The notes under the pieces are model-generated. The model saw only the letters and a list, made by a program, of their open reading frames with translations. It was not told where the DNA came from and did no database searches. Positions 30,018-38,805 of a DNA stretch of 64,000 bases are shown here, piece after piece. This stretch comes from Clostridiaceae bacterium Marseille-Q3526 (GTDB lineage: Bacteria; Bacillota; Clostridia; Lachnospirales; Lachnospiraceae). Numbering within the stretch: the first letter of the stretch is position 1; each line of letters opens with the position of its first letter. The translations under genes were made by a program, and so were the position numbers. The stretch covers positions 262,700 through 326,699 of the forward strand of contig JAGTTS010000004.1 in assembly GCA_018223375.1 (NCBI GenBank), written 5' to 3'.

Positions 30018-32371
30018 ATCTGGAACAGGAAAACAGACTGCCTGATTTTGGAAAAACTGTGCGGGAGGACAAGGAGGAGCGTTTGAGAAAACAGGGCTTT
30101 GTCACCCGTCCGACTATGAAAAAGGACGCCATGGCTCTTATGACGGGACGTCCGGTTTACACAGACGATATGGCTCCCTCTGACTGCCTGATCGTGAAGG
30201 CGCTGAGAAGCCCTCACGCTCACGCGCTGGTAAAGGAAATCCACACAGAGCAGGCTAAGAAGGTGCCTGGCGTGGTTTGCGTGCTGACCTGGAAGGATTC
30301 TCCTCAGCTTCGCTTTACCCAGGCGGGACAGACCTATCCGGAGCCAAGCCCCTATGACCGGTATATTATTGACAGAAGAGTCCGGTTTGCAGGAGACGTG
30401 GCCGCCATTGTGGCAGCTGAAACGGAAGCGGCGGCAGATAAGGCCCTGAAGCTGATTCAGGTGGAGTACGAGGTTCTGACGCCTGTGCTGGATTTTCGGA
30501 CAGCGAAGGACAATCCCGTGCTGGTTCACCCGGAGGAGGACTGGAAGGCTCTCTGTCCGGTAGGAGCGGACAATAAGAGAAATCTCTGTGCCAGCGGCAG
30601 CGAGGAGGAAGGGGACGTGGAGGGAACCTTTGCGCGCTGCGATCTGGTGATAGAGCGTACCTACCACACAAAGGCCAATAATCAGACAATGATGGAGACC
30701 TTTAGAAGCTATACGTTCCTGGACGCGTTCGGACGTCTGAACGTGGTTTCCTCCACCCAGATTCCGTTCCATATCAGAAGGATTTTAGCCAACGCCCTGG
30801 GTATTGAAAAATCCAGAGTCCGGGTGGTGAAGCCTCGGATCGGCGGCGGTTTCGGAGCCAAGCAGACAGGAGTTTCAGAGATTTATCCGGCTCTCGTCAC
30901 CATGAAAACAGGCCGTCCGGCCAGGATGGTGTATTCCAGATATGAGTCCATGATAGCAGCGTCTCCCCGCCACGAGATGGAAATCCGTGTGAAGATGGGA
31001 TTGTCCAAAGAGGGAATGGTCCGGGCCGTGGACGTTTACACCCTGTCCAACACAGGCGCTTACGGAGAACACGGCCCTACAACTGTGGGATTGTCAGGAC
31101 ATAAGTCCATTCCCATCTATACGCCGGAGGCGTTCCGCTTTGCCTATGATGTAGTTTACACGAATCATCAGTCCTCCGGAGCCTATCGGGGATACGGGGC
31201 GACTCAGGGACTTTTTGCAGTGGAATCTGCCTTAAACGAGGCGGCCGATCTGCTGGGAATCGATCCCCTCGCTATCCGCAGGATGAATTTCCTGAAGGAG
31301 GGCCAGATTATGCCGGCCTATTACCATGAACTTCTGGAAAGCTGTCACGTGGAGGAGTGCATGGATCGGGCCGCCAGGATGATGAACTGGGAAGAAAAGT
31401 TCCCCAGGCGCGACATGGGCAATGGCAAGGTCCGCGGAGTGGGAGTGGGCATTTCCATGCAGGGCTCCGGCATCTCCGGCGTGGACGTGGGAACTGTGTC
31501 CATCCGTCTGGCAGACAGCGGCCACTACAATATGATGATCGGCGCGACAGATATGGGAACGGGCTGCGATACGATTTTAGCCCAGATTGCGGCGGACTGC
31601 CTGGAGTGCGATGTGGATCAGATTGTGGTTTCCGGTGTGGATACAGATAATTCTCCCTATGATTCCGGATCCTATGCTTCCAGCACCACCTACATAACAG
31701 GTATGGCGGCTGTGCAGGCCTGCGGACAGCTGAGAGAGAAGATTGTGAAGAAGGGATCAGACATGCTCGGCGCCGATCCGGAACAGACGGACTTTGACGG
31801 CGCGGTTGTCTATGTGCTGGGGGAGGAGGAAAGAAAAGTTTCCCTGGCGGACATTTCCACCAGAAGTATGTGCGGAAACAATATGGCTCTGGAAGCCTCG
31901 GCATCCCACTCTTCCCCTAAATCTCCGCCGCCGTTTATGTGCGGAATGGCAGAGGTGGAGGTAGATCTGGCTACCGGGCAGATCGAGGTAGTGAACTATA
32001 AGGCGGCTGTGGACTGCGGAACAGTTGTCAATCCGCCTCTTGCCAGAGTCCAGGCGGAGGGCGGCATTGTCCAGGGAATCGGAATGACGCTCTACGAGGA
32101 TATCAATTATACAGAGAAGGGCCGTCTGAAGGAGAATTCCTTTATGCAGTACAAGATTCCGTCCAGGCTGGAAATTCCGGATCTGCAGGTGGAGTTTGAA
32201 TCCAGCTACGAGCCTACAGGGCCGTTTGGCGCCAAATCCATCGGCGAGGTGGTAATCAACACGCCTGCGCCTGCCATTGCCCAGGCGGTTTATCACGCTA
32301 CAGGCCTCTGGTTCAGGGAACTTCCCATTACCCCGGAGAAGATTATCAGAGGACTGGGAAAACTGAAATGA
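30002..32371 (+). CDS. Molybdenum hydroxylase, molybdopterin-binding large subunit
   Basis: The 789-residue catalytic subunit belongs to the xanthine dehydrogenase/aldehyde oxidase family. Seen are the a/b hammerhead N-terminal domain (TGRPVYTDDM, about 50-60), the molybdopterin-binding GGGFGAKQ (about 282), AYRGYGATQ (about 397) and the C-terminal GAKSIGE with the base-acting Glu (about 745). The substrate (purine, aldehyde or other heterocycle) cannot be read from the sequence. The MocA-like gene overlaps its stop codon by 4 bp and suggests a cytosine-dinucleotide form of the cofactor. Confidence 0.92.
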   Translation: MQKTVDLEQENRLPDFGKTVREDKEERLRKQGFVTRPTMKKDAMALMTGRPVYTDDMAPSDCLIVKALRSPHAHALVKEIHTEQAKKVPGVVCVLTWKDSPQLRFTQAGQTYPEPSPYDRYIIDRRVRFAGDVAAIVAAETEAAADKALKLIQVEYEVLTPVLDFRTAKDNPVLVHPEEDWKALCPVGADNKRNLCASGSEEEGDVEGTFARCDLVIERTYHTKANNQTMMETFRSYTFLDAFGRLNVVSSTQIPFHIRRILANALGIEKSRVRVVKPRIGGGFGAKQTGVSEIYPALVTMKTGRPARMVYSRYESMIAASPRHEMEIRVKMGLSKEGMVRAVDVYTLSNTGAYGEHGPTTVGLSGHKSIPIYTPEAFRFAYDVVYTNHQSSGAYRGYGATQGLFAVESALNEAADLLGIDPLAIRRMNFLKEGQIMPAYYHELLESCHVEECMDRAARMMNWEEKFPRRDMGNGKVRGVGVGISMQGSGISGVDVGTVSIRLADSGHYNMMIGATDMGTGCDTILAQIAADCLECDVDQIVVSGVDTDNSPYDSGSYASSTTYITGMAAVQACGQLREKIVKKGSDMLGADPEQTDFDGAVVYVLGEEERKVSLADISTRSMCGNNMALEASASHSSPKSPPPFMCGMAEVEVDLATGQIEVVNYKAAVDCGTVVNPPLARVQAEGGIVQGIGMTLYEDINYTEKGRLKENSFMQYKIPSRLEIPDLQVEFESSYEPTGPFGAKSIGEVVINTPAPAIAQAVYHATGLWFRELPITPEKIIRGLGKLK

Positions 32372-32967
32372 TCTTTTGTATTCTTCTGGCTTCCGGGCTG
32401 TCCAGGAGGTTTCAGGGAGAAAATAAGCTGTTTTACCAGGTGGAGGGTCTGCCGATGTACCGGCGGGCCCTGTCCTGTGCCTGCCGTGTGAGAGAAGAGC
32501 TGAAGGCAGAGCGGGGATGGGAAGTGCAGATTGTTCTGGTGACCGCTTATGAGGAGATCGCCGCAGAAGCAGGGAAGGCCTCCGCTCTCGCTGTCAGAAA
32601 CAGAGAGCCGGAGGCAGGGATTTCCCGCTCTGTCCGCCTGGGCGTTCAGGCGGCGGATCCCAGACTGGACGACTGGCTGATGTTTTCTGTCTGCGATCAG
32701 CCGTGGCTGAGAGCAGAGGAGGTAAAGGCTATGATTACCCGGACGATCCGGTCAGGAAAGGGGATCGGAGCTCTGTCCTTTCAGGGAGAGCCGGGCAATC
32801 CCGTCCTGTTTCGGGGGGATTACCGCGGGGAACTGTGCGCTCTCCTGGGGGATCGTGGCGGCAAGTCAGTGCTCAGAAACCATCTGGAGGACGTGGTTCT
32901 GACAGAGGTTTCCAATGCAAAGGCTCTTTCAGATGTGGACGAGAGGCCTCTGGACGGCGGCCTGTAA
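32368..32967 (+). CDS. MocA-like molybdenum cofactor nucleotidyltransferase
   Basis: The 199-residue protein of the MobA/MocA fold has an N-terminal nucleotide-binding signature (LLASGLSRRFQGENKLFYQV) and the conserved SVCDQPWL (about 110), followed by GNPVLF. It would join CTP (or GTP) to molybdopterin for the hydroxylase encoded upstream. Overlap by ATGA with the large-subunit gene indicates co-translation. Confidence 0.85.
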   Translation: MIFCILLASGLSRRFQGENKLFYQVEGLPMYRRALSCACRVREELKAERGWEVQIVLVTAYEEIAAEAGKASALAVRNREPEAGISRSVRLGVQAADPRLDDWLMFSVCDQPWLRAEEVKAMITRTIRSGKGIGALSFQGEPGNPVLFRGDYRGELCALLGDRGGKSVLRNHLEDVVLTEVSNAKALSDVDERPLDGGL

Positions 32968-33016
32968 CCGCCGGTCCGAACCGCTTTGCCCCGTTTTCCT
33001 GACAGCCGCCTTGGCG

Positions 33017-33490
33017 CTAAATTTCCTTCATGGCCAGAACGCTGTTCTGATACTCGCCTGTAAAGGTAACTTCGCGTCCAAACCAGGTGGGAGGCACAAA
33101 CCGGTCTGCCTCCTCTTTTGAGGAGAATTCCACCTCTGCCAGAACCAGCCCCTGATAAGCTCCTTCAAATACGTCCAGCTCAATGGTAAGCGGAGAGGCT
33201 GGAATGCCTGCGTCCTTTGCGGGAATGAGATACCGTTTCTTAGTGAGAACCAGGCCGTCGGCCTTTGCCAGCAGATGGGCGTAGGACTGGGCGTTTAAGG
33301 GGAGATTGTACTCTTCTCTGGCCATTTTCCCGCGGGATTTGTAGGTGAGATAGAAGGAATCGTCCTGCCTGCGGATCCGCACCACCGGATCCACAGACAG
33401 ATAGGCCTGCTCGATCTGCAGAAACGGATAGGAAAGACAGTTTTCCGGCATTTCTGCAGCTTCAATGAGATACTTTCGTTCGATTTCCAT
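33017..33490 (-). CDS. CYTH-domain phosphohydrolase
   Basis: The 157-residue protein begins MEIERKYLI, the ExExK signature of CYTH triphosphate tunnel metalloenzymes, followed by VRIRRQDDSFYLTYKS, ELDVFEG and LAEVEF, all acidic or basic tunnel residues. Bacterial members hydrolyse tripolyphosphate or related triphosphates; some are class IV adenylate cyclases. It is leftward, convergent with the molybdenum operon, and stands alone. Confidence 0.9.
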   Translation of the reverse strand: MEIERKYLIEAAEMPENCLSYPFLQIEQAYLSVDPVVRIRRQDDSFYLTYKSRGKMAREEYNLPLNAQSYAHLLAKADGLVLTKKRYLIPAKDAGIPASPLTIELDVFEGAYQGLVLAEVEFSSKEEADRFVPPTWFGREVTFTGEYQNSVLAMKEI

Positions 33491-33583
33491 ATAGTTGCGC
33501 TCCTTGATTCATGATTTAACAGAGGTTATTATACCACATTCAGCCCCCAGTTTATCACGGTCAGTAGATATTCTGAAAAAAGA

Positions 33584-33840
33584 ATGGTATAATATGAACA
33601 CTTGGCGAGGTTTTTCACGAGTCTAGTGAGAATATATACCTGTCCCACTTAGCGAGGTCTTTTCGAGCTTAGTGGACATGGTATAATAACTCCAAAATGC
33701 AGCTGTGCTTCGCACATCTGCCGCTGCCTCTGGCAGCTGAGACATTTTGTCGTTACCATATCAGGTGAAAACAAATGTCTGCTTTGCAGCCGCTTGTTTT
33801 CCTGCTGATATGGTATAATATCGTCAGACGAAACGATATA
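33584..33840. repeat. Cluster of hairpins with three ATGGTATAATA promoter-like repeats
   Basis: The 11-mer ATGGTATAATA occurs at 33584, 33678 and 33810. Between lie two related imperfect hairpins of about 32 bp (33599-33630 and 33656-33676, each with GCGAGGT in the loop), an inverted repeat CAAAATG/CATTTTG (33693-33749) with inner hairpins, and a 60-bp hairpin with nearly perfect 20-bp arms (33755-33814). ATATCGT/ACGATAT closes the block. No gene is seen in 33491-33868. It has the look of a dispersed or regulatory repeat. Confidence 0.6.
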
Positions 33841-33868
33841 TTGTGCAGGAAACAGAGGAGGAAAACAC

Positions 33869-34645
33869 ATGTGGTCAATCAGCGAGGTGAAGAAGAGAGG
33901 CTGGAGGCAGATTGGTATGTACTACTGGCCGGCGTTTCTTCTGCTTATTTTATTCGGCATAGCCGCCCGTTTTGAGAATTCCATGAACATTCACATGGAA
34001 CGGGCAGTTTACTGGATCGTTCAGGAGGGCCTGGTTCACGGGCTGCTTCATGGCGGATTGCTGCATGGCTTTGAGCTGCCGGACTTCGGATATATGGCGG
34101 AGAGCTTTTTTTACGGAGTGCTGGCTTTATCGGGGCTTGTGGGGATCGGCATTAAAATATTCATCGTCAATCCCATGGAGGTGGGATGTAAACGCTTTTT
34201 CATGGAAAGCAGGGAGCTTGACCGCTCGGCGGGAATCGACAGGCTTCTTTTTGCATTTATATCTGGAAGCTATCTGAATGTAGTAAAAATTATGTTTTTA
34301 AGGGATTTGTTTATTGCGCTGTGGACGCTGCTTTTCGTCGTTCCGGGAATTGTGAAGAGCTATGAGTATGCGATGATTCCGTATATTTTATCGGAGAATC
34401 CAGAAGCGGATCAGAGAGAGGTTTTTGCCGCCACGAAGGAAATGATGCAGGGAAATAAGTTCCAGCTGTTTGTATTTTTCTTTTCCTTTATTGGATGGCT
34501 TTTCCTGGGAATTCTGTTCTTTGGAATCGGCATGCTGTTTATCAATCCCTATATCCGGGCGGCAGAAGCGGAGGTTTACAGTGAACTCAGAAGACATACA
34601 GGTATGTACCTGAACGGATTTTATGAAAAACAGGAGGAAATGTAA
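33869..34645 (+). CDS. DUF975-type integral membrane protein
   Basis: The 258-residue protein has about five membrane segments and the DUF975 pattern: short basic N-terminus with KKRGWRQIGMYYWPAF, a long hydrophobic span near residue 90, then LFVVPGIVKSYEYAM and the C-terminal GMLFINPYIRAAEAE. Function of the family is unknown. It starts behind the hairpin cluster with AGAGGAGG as ribosome site and overlaps the next gene by one base. Confidence 0.82.
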   Translation: MWSISEVKKRGWRQIGMYYWPAFLLLILFGIAARFENSMNIHMERAVYWIVQEGLVHGLLHGGLLHGFELPDFGYMAESFFYGVLALSGLVGIGIKIFIVNPMEVGCKRFFMESRELDRSAGIDRLLFAFISGSYLNVVKIMFLRDLFIALWTLLFVVPGIVKSYEYAMIPYILSENPEADQREVFAATKEMMQGNKFQLFVFFFSFIGWLFLGILFFGIGMLFINPYIRAAEAEVYSELRRHTGMYLNGFYEKQEEM

Positions 34646-35199
34646 TGGCAGAGGTTTATGCGTTTTTAGCGGATGGTCTTGAGGAGGTAGAGTGCCTGGC
34701 GGCAGTGGACGTGCTGATCCGGGGCGGTGTTTCGGTAAAACTGATTTCTATTTCAGACAGGAGAGAGGTAACAGGTTCCCATGGCTTTCGGATTACAGCC
34801 GACGCGGTTCTTGACGAGGTAGATTTAGACGGGGCCGACGCGTACTTTCTCCCGGGCGGCATGCCGGGAACCACTCAGCTGCGAAACTGTGAAAAGCTGT
34901 GTGGCGCTCTTGTGAAGGCGGCGGGAGAGGGAAAACGCCTGGCTGCCATCTGCGCGGCTCCCAGCGTGTTTGGAGAGCTGGGCCTTTTAAATGGAAAGAA
35001 GGCCACCTGCTATCCAGGCTTTGAGGAACACTTAAAGGGCGCGGTTTACACCTCCCAGGGCGTTGTGACAGACGGGGCGGTGACCACGGCCAGAGGGCTG
35101 GGCTATGCGCTGGATCTGGGAATCGAGTTTTTAAGCCTTCTCACCTCCAGAGAGAATGGCCAGGCGGTGAAAGACGCCATCCAGTACGACCAGCATTAA
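34645..35199 (+). CDS. DJ-1/PfpI family protein
   Basis: The 184-residue protein of the DJ-1 superfamily has LADGLEEVE (conserved acidic residue near the active site), FLPGGMPGT and the nucleophilic cysteine in LAAICAAPSVFG (about 100). The family includes glyoxalase-III-like and deglycase-like enzymes and chaperones; YajL-like is the closest layout. It is co-transcribed with the DUF975 gene. Confidence 0.92.
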   Translation: MAEVYAFLADGLEEVECLAAVDVLIRGGVSVKLISISDRREVTGSHGFRITADAVLDEVDLDGADAYFLPGGMPGTTQLRNCEKLCGALVKAAGEGKRLAAICAAPSVFGELGLLNGKKATCYPGFEEHLKGAVYTSQGVVTDGAVTTARGLGYALDLGIEFLSLLTSRENGQAVKDAIQYDQH

Positions 35200-35361
35200 A
35201 GCCGGAGAAATTCAGAAAAAACAAGGAAAAATATAAGAAAATCTCGTGAAAAGCCATATTTTCTACTGGCGTTTACGTAATACATATGATATAATGCTAT
35301 CTTGAAGTGTAACGCCCAGATGATACGGCGGTTCACATATATTAAAGGAGGAACCCTTACA

Positions 35362-36648
35362 ATGAGTTTACAGGTAGAAAAATTAGAGAAAAACATGGCA
35401 AAACTTACAATCGAGGTGTCCGCTGAAGAGTTCGAGAAGGCGATGAAGGCAGCTTACAATCACAATAAAGGAAGATTCAACATTCCTGGTTTCAGACGCG
35501 GCAAGGCTCCGCAGGCCATGATTGAGAAAATGTACGGCGCAGGCATCTTCTACGAGGATGCTGCAAACGCAGTGATCGATATGTCCTACCCGAGAGAGTT
35601 AGAGGCATGCGAGGAGGAGATCGTTTCCTCTCCTGAGATCGAGGTTGTTCAGATTGAGAAGGGCAAGCCGTTCATCTATACAGCTACTGTTGCAGTAAAG
35701 CCTGAGGTAACATTAGGCGAGTACAAGGGAGTAGAGGTTGAGAAGACAGACGCTGCCGTGACAGACGAGGATGTGGAGAACGAGTTAAAGAATGTTCAGG
35801 ACAGAAACTCCAGACTGGTTGCCGTAACAGACAGACCGGTTGCTGATGGAGATCAGACTATCATTGACTTCAAGGGCTATGTAGACGGCAAGCCGTTTGC
35901 AGGCGGAGAGAGCCAGGATTACCCGCTTACTATCGGATCCCACTCCTTCATCGACACTTTTGAGGAGCAGATGATCGGCATGAACATCGGCGAGACAAAG
36001 GAGCTTGAGGTTACTTTCCCGGAGGAGTACCACGCAAAGGAGCTGGCTGGAAAGCCTGCCAAGTTCGAGGTTAAGGTAAAAGAGATCAAAGTAAAAGAGC
36101 TTCCTGAGTTAAACGATGAGTTTGCAGGAGAGGTTTCCGATTTCGAGACTCTGGCTGAGTACAAAGAGGACTTAAAGAAGACTCTTACAGAGAGAAAAGA
36201 GAAGACAGCTGCCGCTGAGAACGAGAACAAGGTAATCGACAAGGTTACAGACAACGCTCAGATGGATATTCCGGAGGCTATGATTAAGACACGCCTTCGC
36301 GGCATGTTCGATGACTATGCAAGAAGACTTCAGAGCCAGGGACTTGACATTAACCAGTACATGCAGTTCACAGGCATGACAAGAGAGAATATCATGGATC
36401 AGATGAAGCCGCAGGCTGTAAGACAGATCAAGACAGGCCTTGTTCTGGAGAAGGTGGCTGAGGTTGAGAACATCCAGGTAGAGGAAGCAGCTGTCGATGA
36501 GGAGATCGCAAAGATGGCTGAGGCTTACAAGATGGAGGCTGACAAGTTAAAGGGCCTTCTCGGTGAGCGCGAGCTGGAGCAGATGAAGAAGGATCTGGCT
36601 GTTAAGAAGGCAGTAGAGCTTCTTGTGGCAGAGGCTAAGTTAGTTTAA
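35362..36648 (+). CDS. tig: Trigger factor, ribosome-associated chaperone
   Basis: The 428-residue peptidyl-prolyl isomerase and chaperone binds ribosomal protein L23 and nascent chains. The N-terminal ribosome-binding domain has the signature GFRRGKAPQ (about residue 42); the FKBP-type isomerase domain is at about 150-245 (DGDQTIIDFKGYVDGKPF, GETKELEVTFPEEYH); the C-terminal chaperone arms are helical. ATG 35362 follows AAAGGAGGAAC; an upstream in-frame ATG at 35302 has no site. TATAAT at 35290 is a likely -10. It leads the tig-clpP-clpX-lon-engB group. Confidence 0.96.
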   Translation: MSLQVEKLEKNMAKLTIEVSAEEFEKAMKAAYNHNKGRFNIPGFRRGKAPQAMIEKMYGAGIFYEDAANAVIDMSYPRELEACEEEIVSSPEIEVVQIEKGKPFIYTATVAVKPEVTLGEYKGVEVEKTDAAVTDEDVENELKNVQDRNSRLVAVTDRPVADGDQTIIDFKGYVDGKPFAGGESQDYPLTIGSHSFIDTFEEQMIGMNIGETKELEVTFPEEYHAKELAGKPAKFEVKVKEIKVKELPELNDEFAGEVSDFETLAEYKEDLKKTLTERKEKTAAAENENKVIDKVTDNAQMDIPEAMIKTRLRGMFDDYARRLQSQGLDINQYMQFTGMTRENIMDQMKPQAVRQIKTGLVLEKVAEVENIQVEEAAVDEEIAKMAEAYKMEADKLKGLLGERELEQMKKDLAVKKAVELLVAEAKLV

Positions 36649-36681
36649 TCTGCAAAAGCTGAGAAACGAAATCAAGACAAA

Positions 36682-36728
36682 CACAGGGCAGAGGGAGGCC
36701 GGATTTTTTCGGCATCCCTGTGCTTTTT
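36682..36728 (+). terminator. Terminator after tig
   Basis: CACAGGG (36682-36688) pairs with CCCTGTG (36716-36722) with an inner GCCG/CGGC stem, followed by T5. It separates tig from clpP. Confidence 0.8.
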
Positions 36729-36794
36729 GTCATAACGACGAGGAAGATTTGCATAGAGAATCTTGCTCTGTCAGACGAGAATAGGAGGCATTGT

Positions 36795-37376
36795 ATGAGT
36801 TTAGTACCTTATGTCATTGAGTCCACCAGCCGGGGAGAGCGTTCCTATGACATTTTCTCCAGGCTCTTAAAGGAGCGCATCGTGTTCCTGGGCGAGGAGG
36901 TAACGGATGTGTCCGCCAGTCTGATTGTAGCGCAGCTCCTGTTTCTGGAGTCTGAGGATCCGAACAAGGATATCCATCTCTACATCAACAGCCCGGGCGG
37001 TTCCGTAACAGCAGGAATGGCGATTTACGATACGATGAACTACATTAAATGTGATGTTTCCACTATCTGTGTCGGAATGGCGGCCAGCATGGGAGCCTTT
37101 CTGTTAGCGGGAGGCGCCAAGGGCAAGAGACTGGCTCTTCCAAACGCGGAGGTTATGATTCATCAGCCTTCCGGCGGCGCCAGAGGCCAGGCGACAGAGA
37201 TTCAGATCGTTGCTGAGAATATTCTCAGGACGAAGAAGAAGTTAAACGAGATTCTGGCAGCCAATACAGGCCAGCCGTACGAGGTGATTGAGAGAGATAC
37301 GGACCGCGACAACTATATGACAGCAGAAGAGGCGCTGAAGTATGGTCTCATTGACCGTGTCATCACAGGCCGCTGA
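36795..37376 (+). CDS. clpP: ATP-dependent Clp protease proteolytic subunit
   Basis: The 193-residue serine protease forms the two-ring barrel that works with ClpX. The catalytic triad is visible: Ser in GMAASMGAFLL (about 97), His in MIHQPSGG (about 122) and Asp in RDTDRDNYM (about 171). ATG 36795 follows AGGAGG; the longer frame upstream lacks conservation. The clpX gene starts 29 bp downstream. Confidence 0.97.
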   Translation: MSLVPYVIESTSRGERSYDIFSRLLKERIVFLGEEVTDVSASLIVAQLLFLESEDPNKDIHLYINSPGGSVTAGMAIYDTMNYIKCDVSTICVGMAASMGAFLLAGGAKGKRLALPNAEVMIHQPSGGARGQATEIQIVAENILRTKKKLNEILAANTGQPYEVIERDTDRDNYMTAEEALKYGLIDRVITGR

Positions 37377-37405
37377 TTATGAAGAGAGAGAGTAGAGGTG
37401 GGCGA

Positions 37406-38710
37406 ATGCCAGGCAGACAAGACGACAATATCAGATGTTCCTTCTGCGGGAAAACGCAGGATCAGGTACGAAAGATGATCGCCGGTTCCAACGGCGTATA
37501 TATCTGTGACGACTGTATTGAGCTGTGCGCGGAGATTCTGGAGGAGGAGCTGGGCGACGCAGAGAATACGAAGGGCATTGATTTCAGCGGCATCAATCTG
37601 CTGAAGCCGAAGGAGATTAAGGAGTTTCTCGACGAGTACGTGGTAGGACAGGAGGCAGCCAAGAAGGTGCTCTCCGTGGCTGTCTATAACCATTATAAGA
37701 GAATTACCTCCCAGGGCGCTCAGGAGGTGGATCTTCAGAAGAGCAATATTCTGATGCTGGGCCCGACCGGATCCGGTAAGACCTATCTGGCCAACACGCT
37801 GGCTAAAATCCTGAACGTGCCGTTCGCAGTCGCCGACGCCACGACACTGACAGAGGCCGGATATGTGGGCGAGGATGTGGAGAACATTCTGCTTAAGATT
37901 ATCCAGGCAGCTGATTACGATATCAGCAAGGCTGAGTACGGAATTATCTATATTGACGAGATTGACAAGATCACAAAGAAGTCAGAGAACGTATCCATCA
38001 CAAGAGACGTTTCCGGCGAGGGCGTTCAGCAGGCCCTCTTAAAGATTCTGGAGGGAACCGTTGCCAGCGTTCCGCCCCAGGGAGGCAGAAAGCATCCGCA
38101 GCAGGAGCTTCTTCAGATCGATACTACCAACATTCTCTTTATCTGCGGAGGAGCCTTCGACGGATTGGAGAAGATTGTAGAGAATCGTCTGGGAGCCGGA
38201 TCCATCGGCTTTGAGGTGGAGATTGCCGACAGGCAGAGCTCTGACATTGACGAGCTGTTAGCCCAGGTGATGCCGGAGGATCTGACGAAATTCGGCCTGA
38301 TTCCTGAGTTTATCGGACGTGTTCCGGTGACGGTGCCGTTAAAGTCTCTGAACGAGGACGCATTGGTGGAGATTCTGTCCAGGCCAAAGAATGCCATTGT
38401 AAAGCAGTACCAGGCGCTTCTCGATCTGGACGGCGTGAAGCTGGAGTTTACAGACGACGCCCTGTACGCGATTGCCCATATGGCGGTAGAGAGAAAGACA
38501 GGAGCCAGAGGACTGCGCGCTATCATGGAATCGGTTATGATGGATATCATGTATGAGATTCCGTCGGACAGCAGCATCGGCATCTGCACGATCACCAAAG
38601 ACGTGGTGGAGGGCAAATGCGGGCCGGAGATTGTATACAGAGAAAATACAGTACCCCGTAAGTCATTTACCGGGCGCTTAAAGAAGGATAAGACAGGCGA
38701 GATTGCCTAA
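37406..38710 (+). CDS. clpX: ATP-dependent Clp protease ATPase subunit ClpX
   Basis: The 434-residue AAA+ unfoldase feeds substrates to ClpP. The N-terminal C4 zinc domain (CSFCGKTQDQ and YICDDC, about residues 10-38), Walker A GPTGSGKT, Walker B IIYIDEIDKI, the pore loop YVGEDVE and IGF loop (SIGFEVE) are seen. ATG 37406 has AGAGGTGG ahead; an in-frame ATG at 37379 is possible. A terminator follows. Confidence 0.96.
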   Translation: MPGRQDDNIRCSFCGKTQDQVRKMIAGSNGVYICDDCIELCAEILEEELGDAENTKGIDFSGINLLKPKEIKEFLDEYVVGQEAAKKVLSVAVYNHYKRITSQGAQEVDLQKSNILMLGPTGSGKTYLANTLAKILNVPFAVADATTLTEAGYVGEDVENILLKIIQAADYDISKAEYGIIYIDEIDKITKKSENVSITRDVSGEGVQQALLKILEGTVASVPPQGGRKHPQQELLQIDTTNILFICGGAFDGLEKIVENRLGAGSIGFEVEIADRQSSDIDELLAQVMPEDLTKFGLIPEFIGRVPVTVPLKSLNEDALVEILSRPKNAIVKQYQALLDLDGVKLEFTDDALYAIAHMAVERKTGARGLRAIMESVMMDIMYEIPSDSSIGICTITKDVVEGKCGPEIVYRENTVPRKSFTGRLKKDKTGEIA

Positions 38711-38734
38711 CCGGCAGGAATCGCAGTGTTGTTA

Positions 38735-38769
38735 AAAAGGGGATCTGTAAAAGCTACAGATCCCCTTTT
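38735..38769 (+). terminator. Terminator after clpX
   Basis: AAAAGGGGATCTGTA pairs perfectly with TACAGATCCCCTTTT around AAAGC; it can act in both directions. Confidence 0.9.
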
Positions 38770-38805
38770 GCAAAGAAAAGAGATTTACAAAATCAGGAGA
38801 AGTAA

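Noticed and set aside
29930..30772. 280-codon open frame on the minus strand
   Set aside because: It lies fully antisense to the molybdenum hydroxylase subunits, whose motifs are unmistakable; no ribosome site or family features.
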